A stretch of 64,000 nt of DNA from JAGTVG01 sp963820995. Lineage in GTDB: Bacteria > Bacteroidota > Bacteroidia > Cytophagales > Cyclobacteriaceae. The position numbers were made by a program, and so were the translations under genes. Each line of letters begins with the position of its first letter. The first letter of the stretch is position 1. Positions 9,755 through 20,161 of the stretch are shown in pieces. The stretch is from positions 434,001 through 498,000 of the forward strand of contig CAWGCL010000004.1 in assembly GCA_963820995.1 (NCBI GenBank), in the 5' to 3' direction. Below the pieces are notes generated by a model, which saw only the letters and a program-made list of their open reading frames with translations, had not been told where the DNA came from and did not search any database.

Positions 9755-11685
9755 TTATTTTTTTTTAATTTGTATTGAAAAAATCTGTTTTGTGGGCAAA
9801 TATACCCTTTTTTGATAACTAAGCGTTGTTGTGGGAACCTTTACATTAAACTGAGGAGAATACCATCCACCTTCTTCTGATCCCGAAAACGCATGTAGTT
9901 TATAATCAAATTCTTGGCTAATAACGATTTCAATATTTTTGTTTTTTATTCGCACTTTTTCCTGGGTCTTATCTAATACCTGGACATCAGGGTGGAGGTG
10001 AAATCTGAAGTCAAGCAGAAAATGTCCTTTACCTGTAATTTCATCTCTAATTATTAATTGATCACTAAGTTCTATCTCTCTCGAATGGATAGCGTGGATA
10101 TTTTTATAACCCGTATGGTAGGCTTGAATTAGATTTTTAGCTTTAGAAAAACTTTTTACATAGGTTTTTGCTTTTTTACCCCATAAGAAGGGGCCAAGTT
10201 GTTCTGATTGATCCGTATTATTAATGCCTAGAGTATTATGGGCTTTTGTACTTCGGAAATATTGTCGATATGCCAAATCAGTATGATAACAATAGGTTCC
10301 AGGATCTATAAAAAAAGGGATGCCATTAACAATACAAAGTAAAACTTAGACTATCTGCATGGCTATGTGCGGCAATACTGCCGTATCCAAATTGACCTGC
10401 TTTAAATAAACAGGAAACTACCATGCCCTGGAGACTTTGATTTATAACAAACAATCCAGCATCTTCATATCCTATTGATTCCATTTTAATTTCCTCACGT
10501 TCACTGGTTGAATAACCCAATAGAACAGCAGGCAATGTTTTTGATTTGAAATTAAAAGGAAGAATCAGGGGAAAAATATTTTGTAATCTCCATTAACCAG
10601 GATATCCGATCACCTTGAAGATCCTGTAATTGTATAGCCATACCTTCGTCACCATCTCCATATCGTGGGATACATTGATTAATTTTTGTCATCTCACTGA
10701 TAACCCTTGCATTGTTGAATAATAGGTTAGTAAAAATATTACCAAAGGAGATATTGTGATTTGTTGTTTCAATATATGCAAGCAAATAAAATTCAAAAAC
10801 AAAAACCTGATAGCTAAAGGCCATTTCCTTATTTACTCCTGAATGGAACGACTGTTTTACAATTTCTTTTTCTAACTTTTGTTTTGAGAATTTTAACCAT
10901 TTCTTTGATTCACTGAAATATGGCCAGTGCATACTTGAAATAATCAATCCAGCCATCTCGCCGATCAAGTGATTGTTAGCGGAAGATCCGATAGAATAAG
11001 TCTTTCTGATAAATTTTTGATGCTCGTACACAGATTCCCAGAAAATACTCTCCTTGTTGAATAATTCATCATAATATGTAGATCCGCGAAGGAATTTTTC
11101 ACAATATACCCAGGAAATTAACCTTATGGCATTTTCTAAAGGATGAGTCCAGTTAACACCTATAAGAAAAGGATTTTCTTTAATCCAATCTTTAATTTGA
11201 TCAACTACTTCCCTGGCATATTTCTCATCTTTTGTGATAAAAAAGGCAATTGAAAGAATCGTTAGGTGATGATGACGATTTTTCTCCCAGGTAACCTTAA
11301 TATTTCCCACCAGATCAAATTCTCTGTGATTTATCGAGAATGCATATTTTTTTGGCGCGGTCTTTTTATTTATGAAATCAAAATGCCAGTTTATATTTTC
11401 CTCTATTATTCCCTCTGATCCAAAATAATGCCATTTATGAGCCAAATAACTATCGGCCTCAATTAATAATTTTTGTATGGAAAGTTGATACTCGTTTATA
11501 TTTAAAGAAGAGGAATTTAAAATAGGAAGATCTAATGAATTAAATGAGTCAATTAACTTATAGCTTATATTTATTCCAAAAAGCCTCAGTTCTAATGTCC
11601 GTAAAATCCTTTTGAATAGTTCAAAAATGGACATCGATGAAATTCTTTTAATTTTCCAGATTATAGAACTTGATTCAAAAGACAT
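9755..11685 (-). CDS. Heparinase II/III-like uronate polysaccharide lyase, two frame breaks
   Basis: Three fragments form one protein of roughly 640 residues. The N-terminal alpha-helical part has NWTHPLENAIRLISW and SSANNHLIGEMAGL. After a shift near 10550 comes AAHSHADSLSFTL, then, after another shift near 10335, VNGIPFFIDPGTYCY and YFRSTKAHNT. These are hallmark segments of heparinase II/III C-terminal domains. No signal peptide is evident. It abuts the AlgD-like gene (gap of one base), so a role in trimming or editing a uronate-containing exopolymer during assembly is likely; catabolism is the alternative. Confidence 0.85.
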
Positions 11686-11711
11686 TTATTTTTATTTTAC
11701 ATAATGAATTT

Positions 11712-11744
11712 TTTGTGCAAATTCTTTCAAAGAATTTGCACAAA
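11712..11744. repeat. 33-base perfect palindrome in a divergent intergenic region
   Basis: Left arm TTTGTGCAAATTCTTT (11712-11727) and right arm AAAGAATTTGCACAAA (11729-11744) are exact reverse complements around a single C. It lies 27 bases before the heparinase-like gene start and about 90 before the divergent Tat lipoprotein gene. The missing loop and the location argue for an operator or protein-binding site over a terminator. Confidence 0.8.
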
Positions 11745-11834
11745 CAGGGTGATCAATTAATTTCCATTTAAAATAGGGAAAAAATTGGATATTGTTATTG
11801 ATTGAATTGATAATTATCAATACTACATTTTTTG

Positions 11835-13058
11835 ATGGACAGAAGAGAATTTGCTAAATATTCAGGCACTGCTTTTTTGGGATCATTTCTCTTTGGGGCA
11901 TGTAATAAATTTGATGAGGAAATTGAATTTATATTACCAAAATGCAACAATCCTGTTAAAACTGAATCAAACAATAATCTAAAGCCATTTAGAATCATTA
12001 TGAACAATGATGGAAATGATGGCTTTCAGGAAAAATTTACTAGGAATTTTATGAATGAAAATGATTTTCTGCATTTCAGAACAACACCTTTGTTGGAAAA
12101 ATCCCATGTTGATGCTGTTTTTTATTGTACTGGTACGACGCATGTCTTCAGTCACCGAACTATAATTGGCGAAAATTTTACCAACGATTTTTTAGGATCA
12201 TTGTATAGAAAAGGGACAGATCCTCTACAGTTGGTAATTGATAAAGTACGTAATTATGACAAACAAGTTTTCTTCTCATTAAGAATGAATGATGCCCATG
12301 ATTCAACTGTTCAGGAAATTTTCCCCATCTGGAAGAAGAAGTATTCGAGATACTTAATGGGATTGTCGGGTGAAGAATTTTCTTTTGGAGGCAATCGATG
12401 GTCAGCAATGAATTACGAATTTGAGGATGTAAGGATATATATTTTATCTCTTTTGGAGGAGGTAATCCATAATTATGAAGTAAATGGAATAGAACTTGAT
12501 TTTTTCAGACATCCCGTATTCTTTAAAAATCAAATGATTGGAGATGACGCTACAATAGAACAATTGGAATTGATGAATAAATTATTAGAGGAAATAAGTT
12601 TACTAATTCATCAAAACAATCTTCGCTTAGCTATTCGTATTCCGGATTCATTAACTGTATGTTATAAGATCGGATTGGATGTAAATACATGGTTATGTAA
12701 TCAGTGGGTTGATATTACCACACTAAGTGGATATTTTCATCTCGAACCATGGTCAAATATAAAACTCCTGAAGGAGGTTTTTAATACCCAAATATATGCC
12801 TGTTTAAGTCGAAGCCGCTTGAAATATTTTGATAATAAAACTTTACCAGAAGAATTCTGGAGGGGCGAAGGAATAATGGCCAAAGATGCTGGCGCTGATG
12901 GATTGTACACTTTTAATGTTTTTGATACAGGAAATCCCCTTTTCTACGAAATGGGAGATATTAACTTAATGCAAACAAAAGGGAAAAGACTTGTAGAGAA
13001 TGAAGGATTTTATCATAATTACTGGATTAAAAATTGTTCACGCTATTCCCAATTATAA
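11835..13058 (+). CDS. Tat-exported putative lipoprotein, TIM-barrel glycoside-hydrolase-like
   Basis: About 407 residues, the only plus-strand gene inside the polysaccharide locus. The start MDRREFAKYSG is a Tat-type signal, followed by LFGAC, a plausible lipobox. The body has beta-alpha-barrel features of GHL10/DUF-type glycosyl hydrolases, notably VNGIELDFFRHP (about 215) with an acid pair, RLAIRIPDS and a late GADGLYTFN strand. I use the ATG at 11835; a TTG just upstream is also possible. It is divergent from the heparinase-like gene and shares its palindromic control region. Substrate unknown; family assignment tentative. Confidence 0.6.
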   Translation: MDRREFAKYSGTAFLGSFLFGACNKFDEEIEFILPKCNNPVKTESNNNLKPFRIIMNNDGNDGFQEKFTRNFMNENDFLHFRTTPLLEKSHVDAVFYCTGTTHVFSHRTIIGENFTNDFLGSLYRKGTDPLQLVIDKVRNYDKQVFFSLRMNDAHDSTVQEIFPIWKKKYSRYLMGLSGEEFSFGGNRWSAMNYEFEDVRIYILSLLEEVIHNYEVNGIELDFFRHPVFFKNQMIGDDATIEQLELMNKLLEEISLLIHQNNLRLAIRIPDSLTVCYKIGLDVNTWLCNQWVDITTLSGYFHLEPWSNIKLLKEVFNTQIYACLSRSRLKYFDNKTLPEEFWRGEGIMAKDAGADGLYTFNVFDTGNPLFYEMGDINLMQTKGKRLVENEGFYHNYWIKNCSRYSQL

Positions 13059-13119
13059 TGCTATTTAAGATATTTGAAGTACTTAGTGTAACTTACTAAA
13101 TTTAATCTCCATTTTATAG

Positions 13120-14181
13120 TTAATCTTTGCAAACCTTTATAACTGCTTCGAATCCTTTATACATATCATTTACATGTCCCTGTGATAAAATTATTTCACT
13201 AGATTTTTTACTCATTCTACTAAGTAATATTCTATCCTCATAAAGCACTAATATTTTTTCTTTCAATTCCGTGGAATTATTCAAAATGTATCCATTTTTC
13301 GATTTTTTAGATACCAGATTTCAGGACCATGTAAGGCTTTAAGAGTTAAGCACGGTAACCCCCAAAACATAGCTTCATTTAATCCAAGGCCATTAGCGCC
13401 GGGTATGCAGAAAATGTCAGAAATCCAATAAATTTTGCTTAATGCTGTTTTGTCATATATTTCGCCTAGGTATCTAATTTGATCATAGCCTTTTATACTC
13501 TCTAGTGTTTTATTTATATTTCTAAGAGGGCTGACAATTAGTAAACCAATATCTTCATTTTTGAGTGATTTAACAGTTTCAATGATTAAATCGAGTTTTT
13601 TAATTTTTGTATCCCTGCCAACAAATAATATATTAAACCTTGATCTTATACCAAATTCATTCTTAAGCACATTCTTATTTTCTTTCACTGGATACAATTC
13701 CTCATCAAATACAATTGTATTGTTTGCAATAAATGTTTTTTTGTGATTTTTTGTTTTAATGTGGATTTTCTCAATTGGAGAATATAGGTATCCTTGGATC
13801 CACAAGGTTATGGATTACATAATAAATCAAGTTTTTAAATATATTATTTGGATCTTTTTGGTTGATGCCATGATTCCAATATATTACCGGAATATTATTT
13901 AGCTTTAGGTAAATAATAATCGGTAACATTATTAAGTTTTTTAAGTGCAAAAAAATTATCACATAATCAGGATCCAATAATTTAATTTTTCTTAAATATT
14001 TTAAAATACTGAATGGTTCAATATAGATCTTTAGTTCAGGATTATTGGTAGAATTATGTTGAATTTCATTTGTAAGTAAGCTTAATTCATATCCCTTATC
14101 CTTAAATTTAAAAAATAGATAATCATATACTTTTAGTCTATAATGGAAAACTTTATTTGATATCAATAAAACATTTTTCAT
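13120..14181 (-). CDS. Group 1 glycosyltransferase, two frame breaks
   Basis: One GT-B enzyme of about 350 residues in three frames. N-terminal MKNVLLISNKVFHYRLKVYD and IPVIYWNHGINQKD run to a break near 13800. The middle part has ILFVGRDTKIKKLDLIIE and the donor site IPGANGLGLNEAMFWGLP. A break near 13290 leads into the C-terminal tail NGYILNNSTELKEKI, ending at the TAA at 13120-13122. Its place between the methyltransferase and the heparinase-like gene makes it a repeat-unit assembly enzyme. Sugar specificity cannot be inferred. Confidence 0.78.
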
Positions 14182-14268
14182 TTTAGAGAAGAACTTATCT
14201 TAATATGTTAATCAATTTCTAGTTCCAGAATGAATTAAATAACCTGAATCTCTTTTCGAAAATCAATT

Positions 14269-15135
14269 TTATAGGATGCATATTATTGTAATCGTTTGTA
14301 AACTCCAGCTAAATTTGGAGTGAAATATATGAGATTTTTGACGAAATCTTGCTATCAGTTTATAGTACATATGCTTAAAAATCCCAATCCTACTTATTGG
14401 TTTCCCCTTTCCATAGGGTAAATAAAAAGGAAAAGTATTCAAATAATTATCAAAACTCCAGTAATGAAGCCAATGTGATATCCGTTTAAACCCGGTCATA
14501 TTTCTTTTCAATGTCAAAGGTGACCAAAAAAGATTATCATTTTCTCTATCCGTTCTATTAAACAATTTAGCATATTTTTGTTGTATCTCATACGGGTAAC
14601 CAATGACAAAAAGGTAATTGCGTATCGTGAGCAATTTTAGGAAACCATAAGTTTGGAGTTGTTAGGACGATTAATTCATTGGTTACTCTGCATAAATCAT
14701 GTAGCGCTTTTGGATTTCTATAAACATGTTCGAGAACTTCGATACAATAGCTTATGTCTGCTTCCGATCTTTGAGTGGTAAATTTCCTAGCATACCAATT
14801 CTCCAATCTATCTTATTTGCTACCCCTAGAATCCTGGCAATCTTTTTCCCTGCATTCATCCGAGGCTCATTGGGTTCAATAGCAATGACATTTGCATAAG
14901 TATTTAAAGCGAAGGCAATGGAAAGCCAACCATATCCTGCTCCTATGTCTACTATAATAGTTTCTTTTGATATTTTTTTAAAGTCTTCAATTTGTCGCAC
15001 ATATCTGTTGTAATAGAAATCCAATGTGGCAGGGATGTCTAAATTGGCATACATTCCACTTCTAAAGTATTCAACCTCTTGTATTTCATGAATTTGGGTC
15101 TCCGAGATAATATCTTTATGATTCACTTCTTGCAT
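14269..15135 (-). CDS. Class I SAM-dependent methyltransferase, two frame breaks
   Basis: The N-terminal frame holds motif I (TIIVDIGAGYGWLSIAFA) and the acidic post-I loop (VIAIEPNEPRM), typical of SAM binding. After a break near 14765 comes ADISYCIEVLEHVYRNP, and after another near 14605 the tail YAKLFNRTDRENDNLFW. The segment HDTQLPFCHWLP between the breaks is common in methyltransferases of polysaccharide loci. The joined length is about 290 residues. A role in O-methylating a glycan or modifying a chain terminus is inferred from context. Confidence 0.75.
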
Positions 15136-15260
15136 ATACTTGTTATATTACTTAAATTCATTTTCAAAACAGATTGCAAAGCAAGTATTTTTAATTGAGG
15201 TAACCGAAAAATTTAATTTCTTAAAAGGCATTATCCAAAGAATTTTATTTATCATGATTT

Positions 15261-16451
15261 TTATTTTAGAATAATGTTAGTTTCATTACCATCTTTCGCG
15301 GTTTTCTCTGGATTGGCTGACAAAAACAAGAAAATGTTGAAAGCCAAAACAATACTTGCATCACTTAAAACATTGGTTGTAAAGCTTAGCATAAGTATTG
15401 AAAACAAGTATAAATTCGCCACAAATCTATTTTGACAAATCCTGCTCATCTGGAATAATATTAAATAACTTAGTAACAATCCAATTATTCCTACTTCAGA
15501 ATACATAGTAAAAATATGACCAGTATTGCCAAGTAATCGTTCCCTTGTTGTGACATCAAAATACTCACCCGGCCCATCGCCAAACCACTTTAGTGGTTGA
15601 TTTAAGTAATATATTACTGCAGCATTTCTATTGTAATCACCAGATTTAAACGCGTCAAGGTTTCCTGATTCCTGAAAAGTGGCCTGAATATAAGCTTTTG
15701 TAATTTCTTCTTTTCTTTCCTTAAATATTTTGGTATTTGATAGAGCATATAAGCCAATTATTCCAGCAAGAGAGATATAAATAATTTTTTTTATCGAAAA
15801 TCCACGCACAAAATACACTCCCAAAATAATAATAGTTGTTAATTGTAATATTTTTGAGCCAGACAAAAAAATAGTTGATAATAAAATTAAAACGACTAGG
15901 GTCCGGTATTTGATAATTATAGTTTTATTAAAAAGAAGTATTAATATTATTCCGAGTAAAAATATAGTCATGGCTGGATCATCTTTAATGAAAAATGTAC
16001 CAAATGTAACGTCCCAATACTGTATTTTAACTTGGCTATATTTAATAATAAAATCACTAAAAATCCTATTGGAAAACACAATTGGAAATTGTATCAACCC
16101 AACGGTAATACAAATTTTTAGAATTTTTTCTTTAGAAGGATCCGAAAATAGTTATAGGCAATGAGATAAGTTGCGTAAGAGGTAATAATTATTCTGGAAA
16201 ATACTAAAGGTTTGGAAATGCCTGAATTATTTACCAATGCTGAAATCAATATTACAATCATAAATAGCACATACAAAAAAAAAGATTTTATCAATTTTTA
16301 TTTGCAGAAACATCAGGAGTGGGATAATAAGAAAAATTGCTACAATTGGGCGAAATGGGAGACCTATGAATGCCATGGAACCACCAATTAGAAACAACAA
16401 CACGAATGTTGTCCAGAATGTAAGTGACTCTAAGCTAATATTTAATTTCAA
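15261..16451 (-). CDS. O-antigen/exopolysaccharide polymerase (Wzy-like), two frame breaks
   Basis: A multi-spanning membrane protein of about 395 residues. It has many hydrophobic segments and, late in the chain, a polar periplasmic loop (DYNRNAAVIYYLNQPLKWFG, DGPGEYFD, LLGNTGHIFTMYSEVG) typical of Wzy/WaaL ligase-fold proteins. Frame breaks lie at a run of ten T near 16270 and near 16150. The start is probably a TTG at 16451 whose bases overlap the TGA of the preceding gene. It would link lipid-bound repeat units in the periplasm. It sits two genes after Wzx. Confidence 0.78.
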
Positions 16452-17723
16452 TTTAAAAATCTATTAATAATTTGAATAATTAGTTCTTTACTTTTACCTT
16501 CCCATTCAGTCCCAACTACCTCATTATAGTACTTTAGCTTTTCATTATTTATTTCGAATTCGTTAATTTTTATTACTTCAATAATTCCATTCAGATTATC
16601 TGTCATCTGGATTAATCCATTTTTTACATATTCATAATAATCGTATATATGATTGTTTTCATTAAATCCATAGATGATGGATGGTATATGTAGTAATGCT
16701 GCTTCAAGATGGGAATGGATGATTCGCCGGATATGAGAAAATATATTTTACGTAAAAATTCGAATGCCTTCTCATGAGCGGGATTTGATTTTTCAAATAG
16801 AATATTTTTATTTCTTAGTACCCTTTTGTCAAGAGGATGCAATCGTACAATAATTTTCAGATTTTCAAGTTCTTCATTTATTTTTTGAATAAGTTGATAT
16901 ACAATCTCGAGATCGTCAAGAAGATTTACAGCTATTCCAATTGTTTGTATATTTTTTTTTAATTTCCTTCTTATAATGAACGTATTTATCAAATTTTGGC
17001 ATCCCAACCAATTCGACAATGCTGTTTATTTCTCCACATTCAATATATTTATTAAGAGAATCTTTTCCTTCCAGCAAAGATAAATTAAACAATAATGGTG
17101 GAAAAGTATTAGATACTGAAGCATGTTGTATGTAACACGTTTTTTATATTTAGTTCCTTCGCCGCTAAAAGTAGAGCCCGGTGTTTAAATATGTGATCAT
17201 TAGCGAATATAATGGCCTTTGGTTTATACTTTTTTAAGTTTCGAATTGAGATTTCATAAACGCCGATTGCTTCAACAAGAAAGTTGAAATATCTGTAAGC
17301 TATTTTATTTTTATCAAATCGATAAATTTAAGCCGTCAAAAAAGGAAATTTGAAATAATAAAATACCTTAAAGTAATACGGAAAAATGAAATCGGTCATT
17401 TCCAGTTTATGAATATGTGGTACTACAAAGATTGCATCTTCTAAAGTTTCTTTTAAAAATCCTATGCTGTCGAAATGGTTATTTGATGCCACAAAAATCC
17501 AGATTTTACCTTTTGGATTTATTTCCCTTATTCTGGTTTTAAGGTATAATGTTAAAATGGGATTGGTAATATCCCTCACTAACCATACTAAACAAATCCA
17601 TAATCTTTTAAAAATATTAGAAGGCGATATTTTTTCAAGGTAAGATTTAGAAATAACATCAAGATAATTTGATGATGAATATCTATATAAAATATCTAAA
17701 TAAATATTTATGTATTTCTTCAC
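16448..17723 (-). CDS. Capsule biosynthesis GT-B-like protein, several frame breaks
   Basis: Pieces of one protein of about 420 residues in at least three frames. The N-terminal part has KIWIFVASNNHFDSIGFL. The middle reads KPKAIIFANDHIFKHRALL and, after a break near 17130, YIQHASVSNTFPPLLF and VELVGMPKFDKY. Then come IIVRLHPLDKR and, after a break near 16715, LEAALLHIPSIIYGFN. The repeated HP/GxP layout resembles CDP-glycerophosphotransferase or capsule GT-B folds. The start is a GTG overlapping the Wzx stop (GTGA). Precise activity unknown; the frame repair is manual. Confidence 0.6.
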
Positions 17724-19144
17724 TTTATAAACAACTTTCTGATAATTTTAGAATACATAAATATTGAAATGAAAATTATATAAAAGGTTTTTGCTAAAAA
17801 AATAAGAAGCAAACTATCTATATAGAATTCACAAGCGAGAAATAATCCATAAGCACCCAATACCCAATAAATTTCATTTAGTAATTTATATATACTCACC
17901 GTTTTAATATTTAGTGTATATCTGGCAAATATATAATGTAGAATCATAAGAAGGAAAAATGATATCAAGGTTGATACTCCGGCAGCCATATATCCGTATT
18001 CGGGTATAAATTGATAATTTAATATAATATTTAATGCTCCCGCTATCGATGTATTGATGGCAATCATAAAGGTTTTTTTGCTATAGAGGGAATAATTACC
18101 ATATATGGTATAAATAAACATGAAGCAATAGCTGATTATTATTATGGGAATTACATTTAGAGAGGCATGATAACTCTTATTAGCTACCAATTTAACTATA
18201 TCTCCAATGTAAAGAATTAAAAATGAAGCAAAGAAAAATATTAATTTTTTATACTTAATTGCCAGCTTTTCAACATCAACAAATTTCTTTTCTTTTATCC
18301 TATTAAAGAAAATGGGCACCCAGGATTGATTTGTGCCAATAATCACAATTTCAAGAATTATTGCAATTTGGTATGCGAAAGTATAAATTCCGGTTTCAAG
18401 AGAACCGTGAAGCTGGTTTAATATAATCCGATCAGAGCTGTTTAAAAGAATTACAGATAGTGAATGGGGAATTAACGGAATTGAATATGTTAGAGAGTAC
18501 TTCAAAAGAGATTTGTCAAATTTTATTTTCGATACTTTCAGTAAGGAAATAAAAACAAAAATAACGACGATTGCATTGATAAATATTTCCGAATATATTC
18601 TTCCTAAGTACTTATCTGATTTAAGGAAATAATATAATGAGATAGTCAAAATTAAAAGAAACAAACCTCTTATTGATGATATTTTATTATACAGTTTACT
18701 TTGTTGAGAGGTCTGTAAATAAGACAAATAAAATCTAGTGAATATAAAAAGACAAGCGGTGATTAAGGATCCTATAAAAATGTCTTGACCAATGTTGAAT
18801 TTTTCTAATAATAGTTTATCAAGGTTATTGTATATTAAAAGAGAAACAATTATTAAGAAAGGTATTTGGAATAGTATCAAAGTCCAGATAAATTCGAAAA
18901 TTCGATTTTCATATTCATGATAATACCTAATAATAGAAGTAAATGAATTGAGACTTAAAATGATAACTAATATGCTTGTAAGTGAAGAAAAAACTCCTAT
19001 TTTACCATACTCTTCCGGGCTCAATAAATAAGTAATTATTGGTATACTTAAAAATGCAAGCCCCTTTAAAAAGAATGAAGCACTAATGTAATTTTTGGCA
19101 TGATTTAAAAATTCATTTAAATCTCTATCATCGAAATTAATCAT
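17720..19144 (-). CDS. Wzx-like polysaccharide flippase
   Basis: An intact 474-residue protein with roughly 12-14 membrane segments and the features of the PST/MATE-like Wzx family: an N-terminal amphipathic stretch followed by KGLAFLSIPIITYLLSPEEY, the classic first helix, and the central SDRIILNQLHGSLETGIYTF motif. It should flip undecaprenyl-linked repeat units across the inner membrane. It is translationally coupled to the downstream gene by a GTGA overlap and separated from neuA by about 300 noncoding bases, so it may start a separate transcript. Confidence 0.9.
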   Translation of the reverse strand: MINFDDRDLNEFLNHAKNYISASFFLKGLAFLSIPIITYLLSPEEYGKIGVFSSLTSILVIILSLNSFTSIIRYYHEYENRIFEFIWTLILFQIPFLIIVSLLIYNNLDKLLLEKFNIGQDIFIGSLITACLFIFTRFYLSYLQTSQQSKLYNKISSIRGLFLLILTISLYYFLKSDKYLGRIYSEIFINAIVVIFVFISLLKVSKIKFDKSLLKYSLTYSIPLIPHSLSVILLNSSDRIILNQLHGSLETGIYTFAYQIAIILEIVIIGTNQSWVPIFFNRIKEKKFVDVEKLAIKYKKLIFFFASFLILYIGDIVKLVANKSYHASLNVIPIIIISYCFMFIYTIYGNYSLYSKKTFMIAINTSIAGALNIILNYQFIPEYGYMAAGVSTLISFFLLMILHYIFARYTLNIKTVSIYKLLNEIYWVLGAYGLFLACEFYIDSLLLIFLAKTFYIIFISIFMYSKIIRKLFIK

Positions 19145-19452
19145 AGTTCTTATTAAGAAAATTGTAAAAATACTTGATACATAGTAATCAAGATGAGATT
19201 CTTTTTATCATATTCAATTGAAACATACTTACATCATTTTCAAGTTATACACGGTTATTAAAGCAATAAAAATCAAAAATGAGAACTTGTATTCATTTCT
19301 TATTGATTCGGGGTTGTTTAGAATCACAATCCGATTAATTTATTAAATGTATTCATTAAAAGAAATGAATATTATTTAAAACTTGACAAGTTGATTTAAT
19401 TTAATTTTTTTGGAGGAAAATATTTAGCACATCCTAAAAATGAAAATTCTAT
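19145..19452. other. AT-rich noncoding gap between neuA and wzx
   Basis: About 308 bases with very high A+T and no ORF resembling a gene. It breaks an otherwise tightly packed minus-strand gene series, so it probably contains the wzx promoter, but I could not single out a consensus element. Confidence 0.5.
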
Positions 19453-20142
19453 TCAGGAAATGATCCCTTTTTTTATCATAAATTCAGCAAAATGCCAATC
19501 TAACCTATCATCAATATCCAATGAGGATGCATCATCCATAACATATCCCTTTATTTTCGTTAAGTTACCCTCAATGTATTTTTCAATGGATTTAGAATTT
19601 AATAAATAAATTGCGCCATTTAATTGATAAACAGCGGGGCAATCTTGTCTTCTTTTAAAATTTCCTCTTTTCGACTGTTCTAAAAATCCAATATTATTTT
19701 CTTCAAATAATAGGTAATAAGGATTTGATTTAGTTTTGAATACTCCTACTATCAATTCTATATCGAGCCTAAACCTTTGCAATGCTTCATTAATATGTTT
19801 TCCTTTTCGAAATGGAGAAGTTGGTTGTAATATTGATATTATATCATATTTGATACCATTGTTCAAATAAAATGTATTAGCATGATTTATCACTTCCGCC
19901 ATTGGGGTGCTATCAGTTGATAGATTCTTTGGTCGAATGAATGGTGCAGAAAGGCCATATTCCTTAACTACATTAATAATTTTTTCAGAATCAGTAGAAA
20001 GACATATATTTTCATCTGATGAAACTTCTCTTGCAGCATCAATTGTATAATAAATCAATGGTTTACCGCAAAGTTCTTTTATATTTTTATCAGGAATTTC
20101 TTTTGATCCTCCTCTTGCTGGAATAATATGTAAAACTTTCAT
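19453..20142 (-). CDS. CMP-nonulosonate cytidylyltransferase (NeuA/LegF-like)
   Basis: An intact 229-residue enzyme activating a nonulosonic acid with CTP. The N-terminal IIPARGGSKEIPDKNIKEL is the signature of acylneuraminate cytidylyltransferases, followed by LCGKPLIYYTIDAA, STDSEKI and ILQPTSPFRKGKHI. Only the short catalytic domain is present. It ends a block of nonulosonate genes. The neighbouring LegB-type dehydratase and PtmE-like enzyme suggest that legionaminate or a relative, not sialic acid, is the substrate. Confidence 0.92.
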   Translation of the reverse strand: MKVLHIIPARGGSKEIPDKNIKELCGKPLIYYTIDAAREVSSDENICLSTDSEKIINVVKEYGLSAPFIRPKNLSTDSTPMAEVINHANTFYLNNGIKYDIISILQPTSPFRKGKHINEALQRFRLDIELIVGVFKTKSNPYYLLFEENNIGFLEQSKRGNFKRRQDCPAVYQLNGAIYLLNSKSIEKYIEGNLTKIKGYVMDDASSLDIDDRLDWHFAEFMIKKGIIS

Positions 20143-20161
20143 AACCTAGAATTTGATATGT

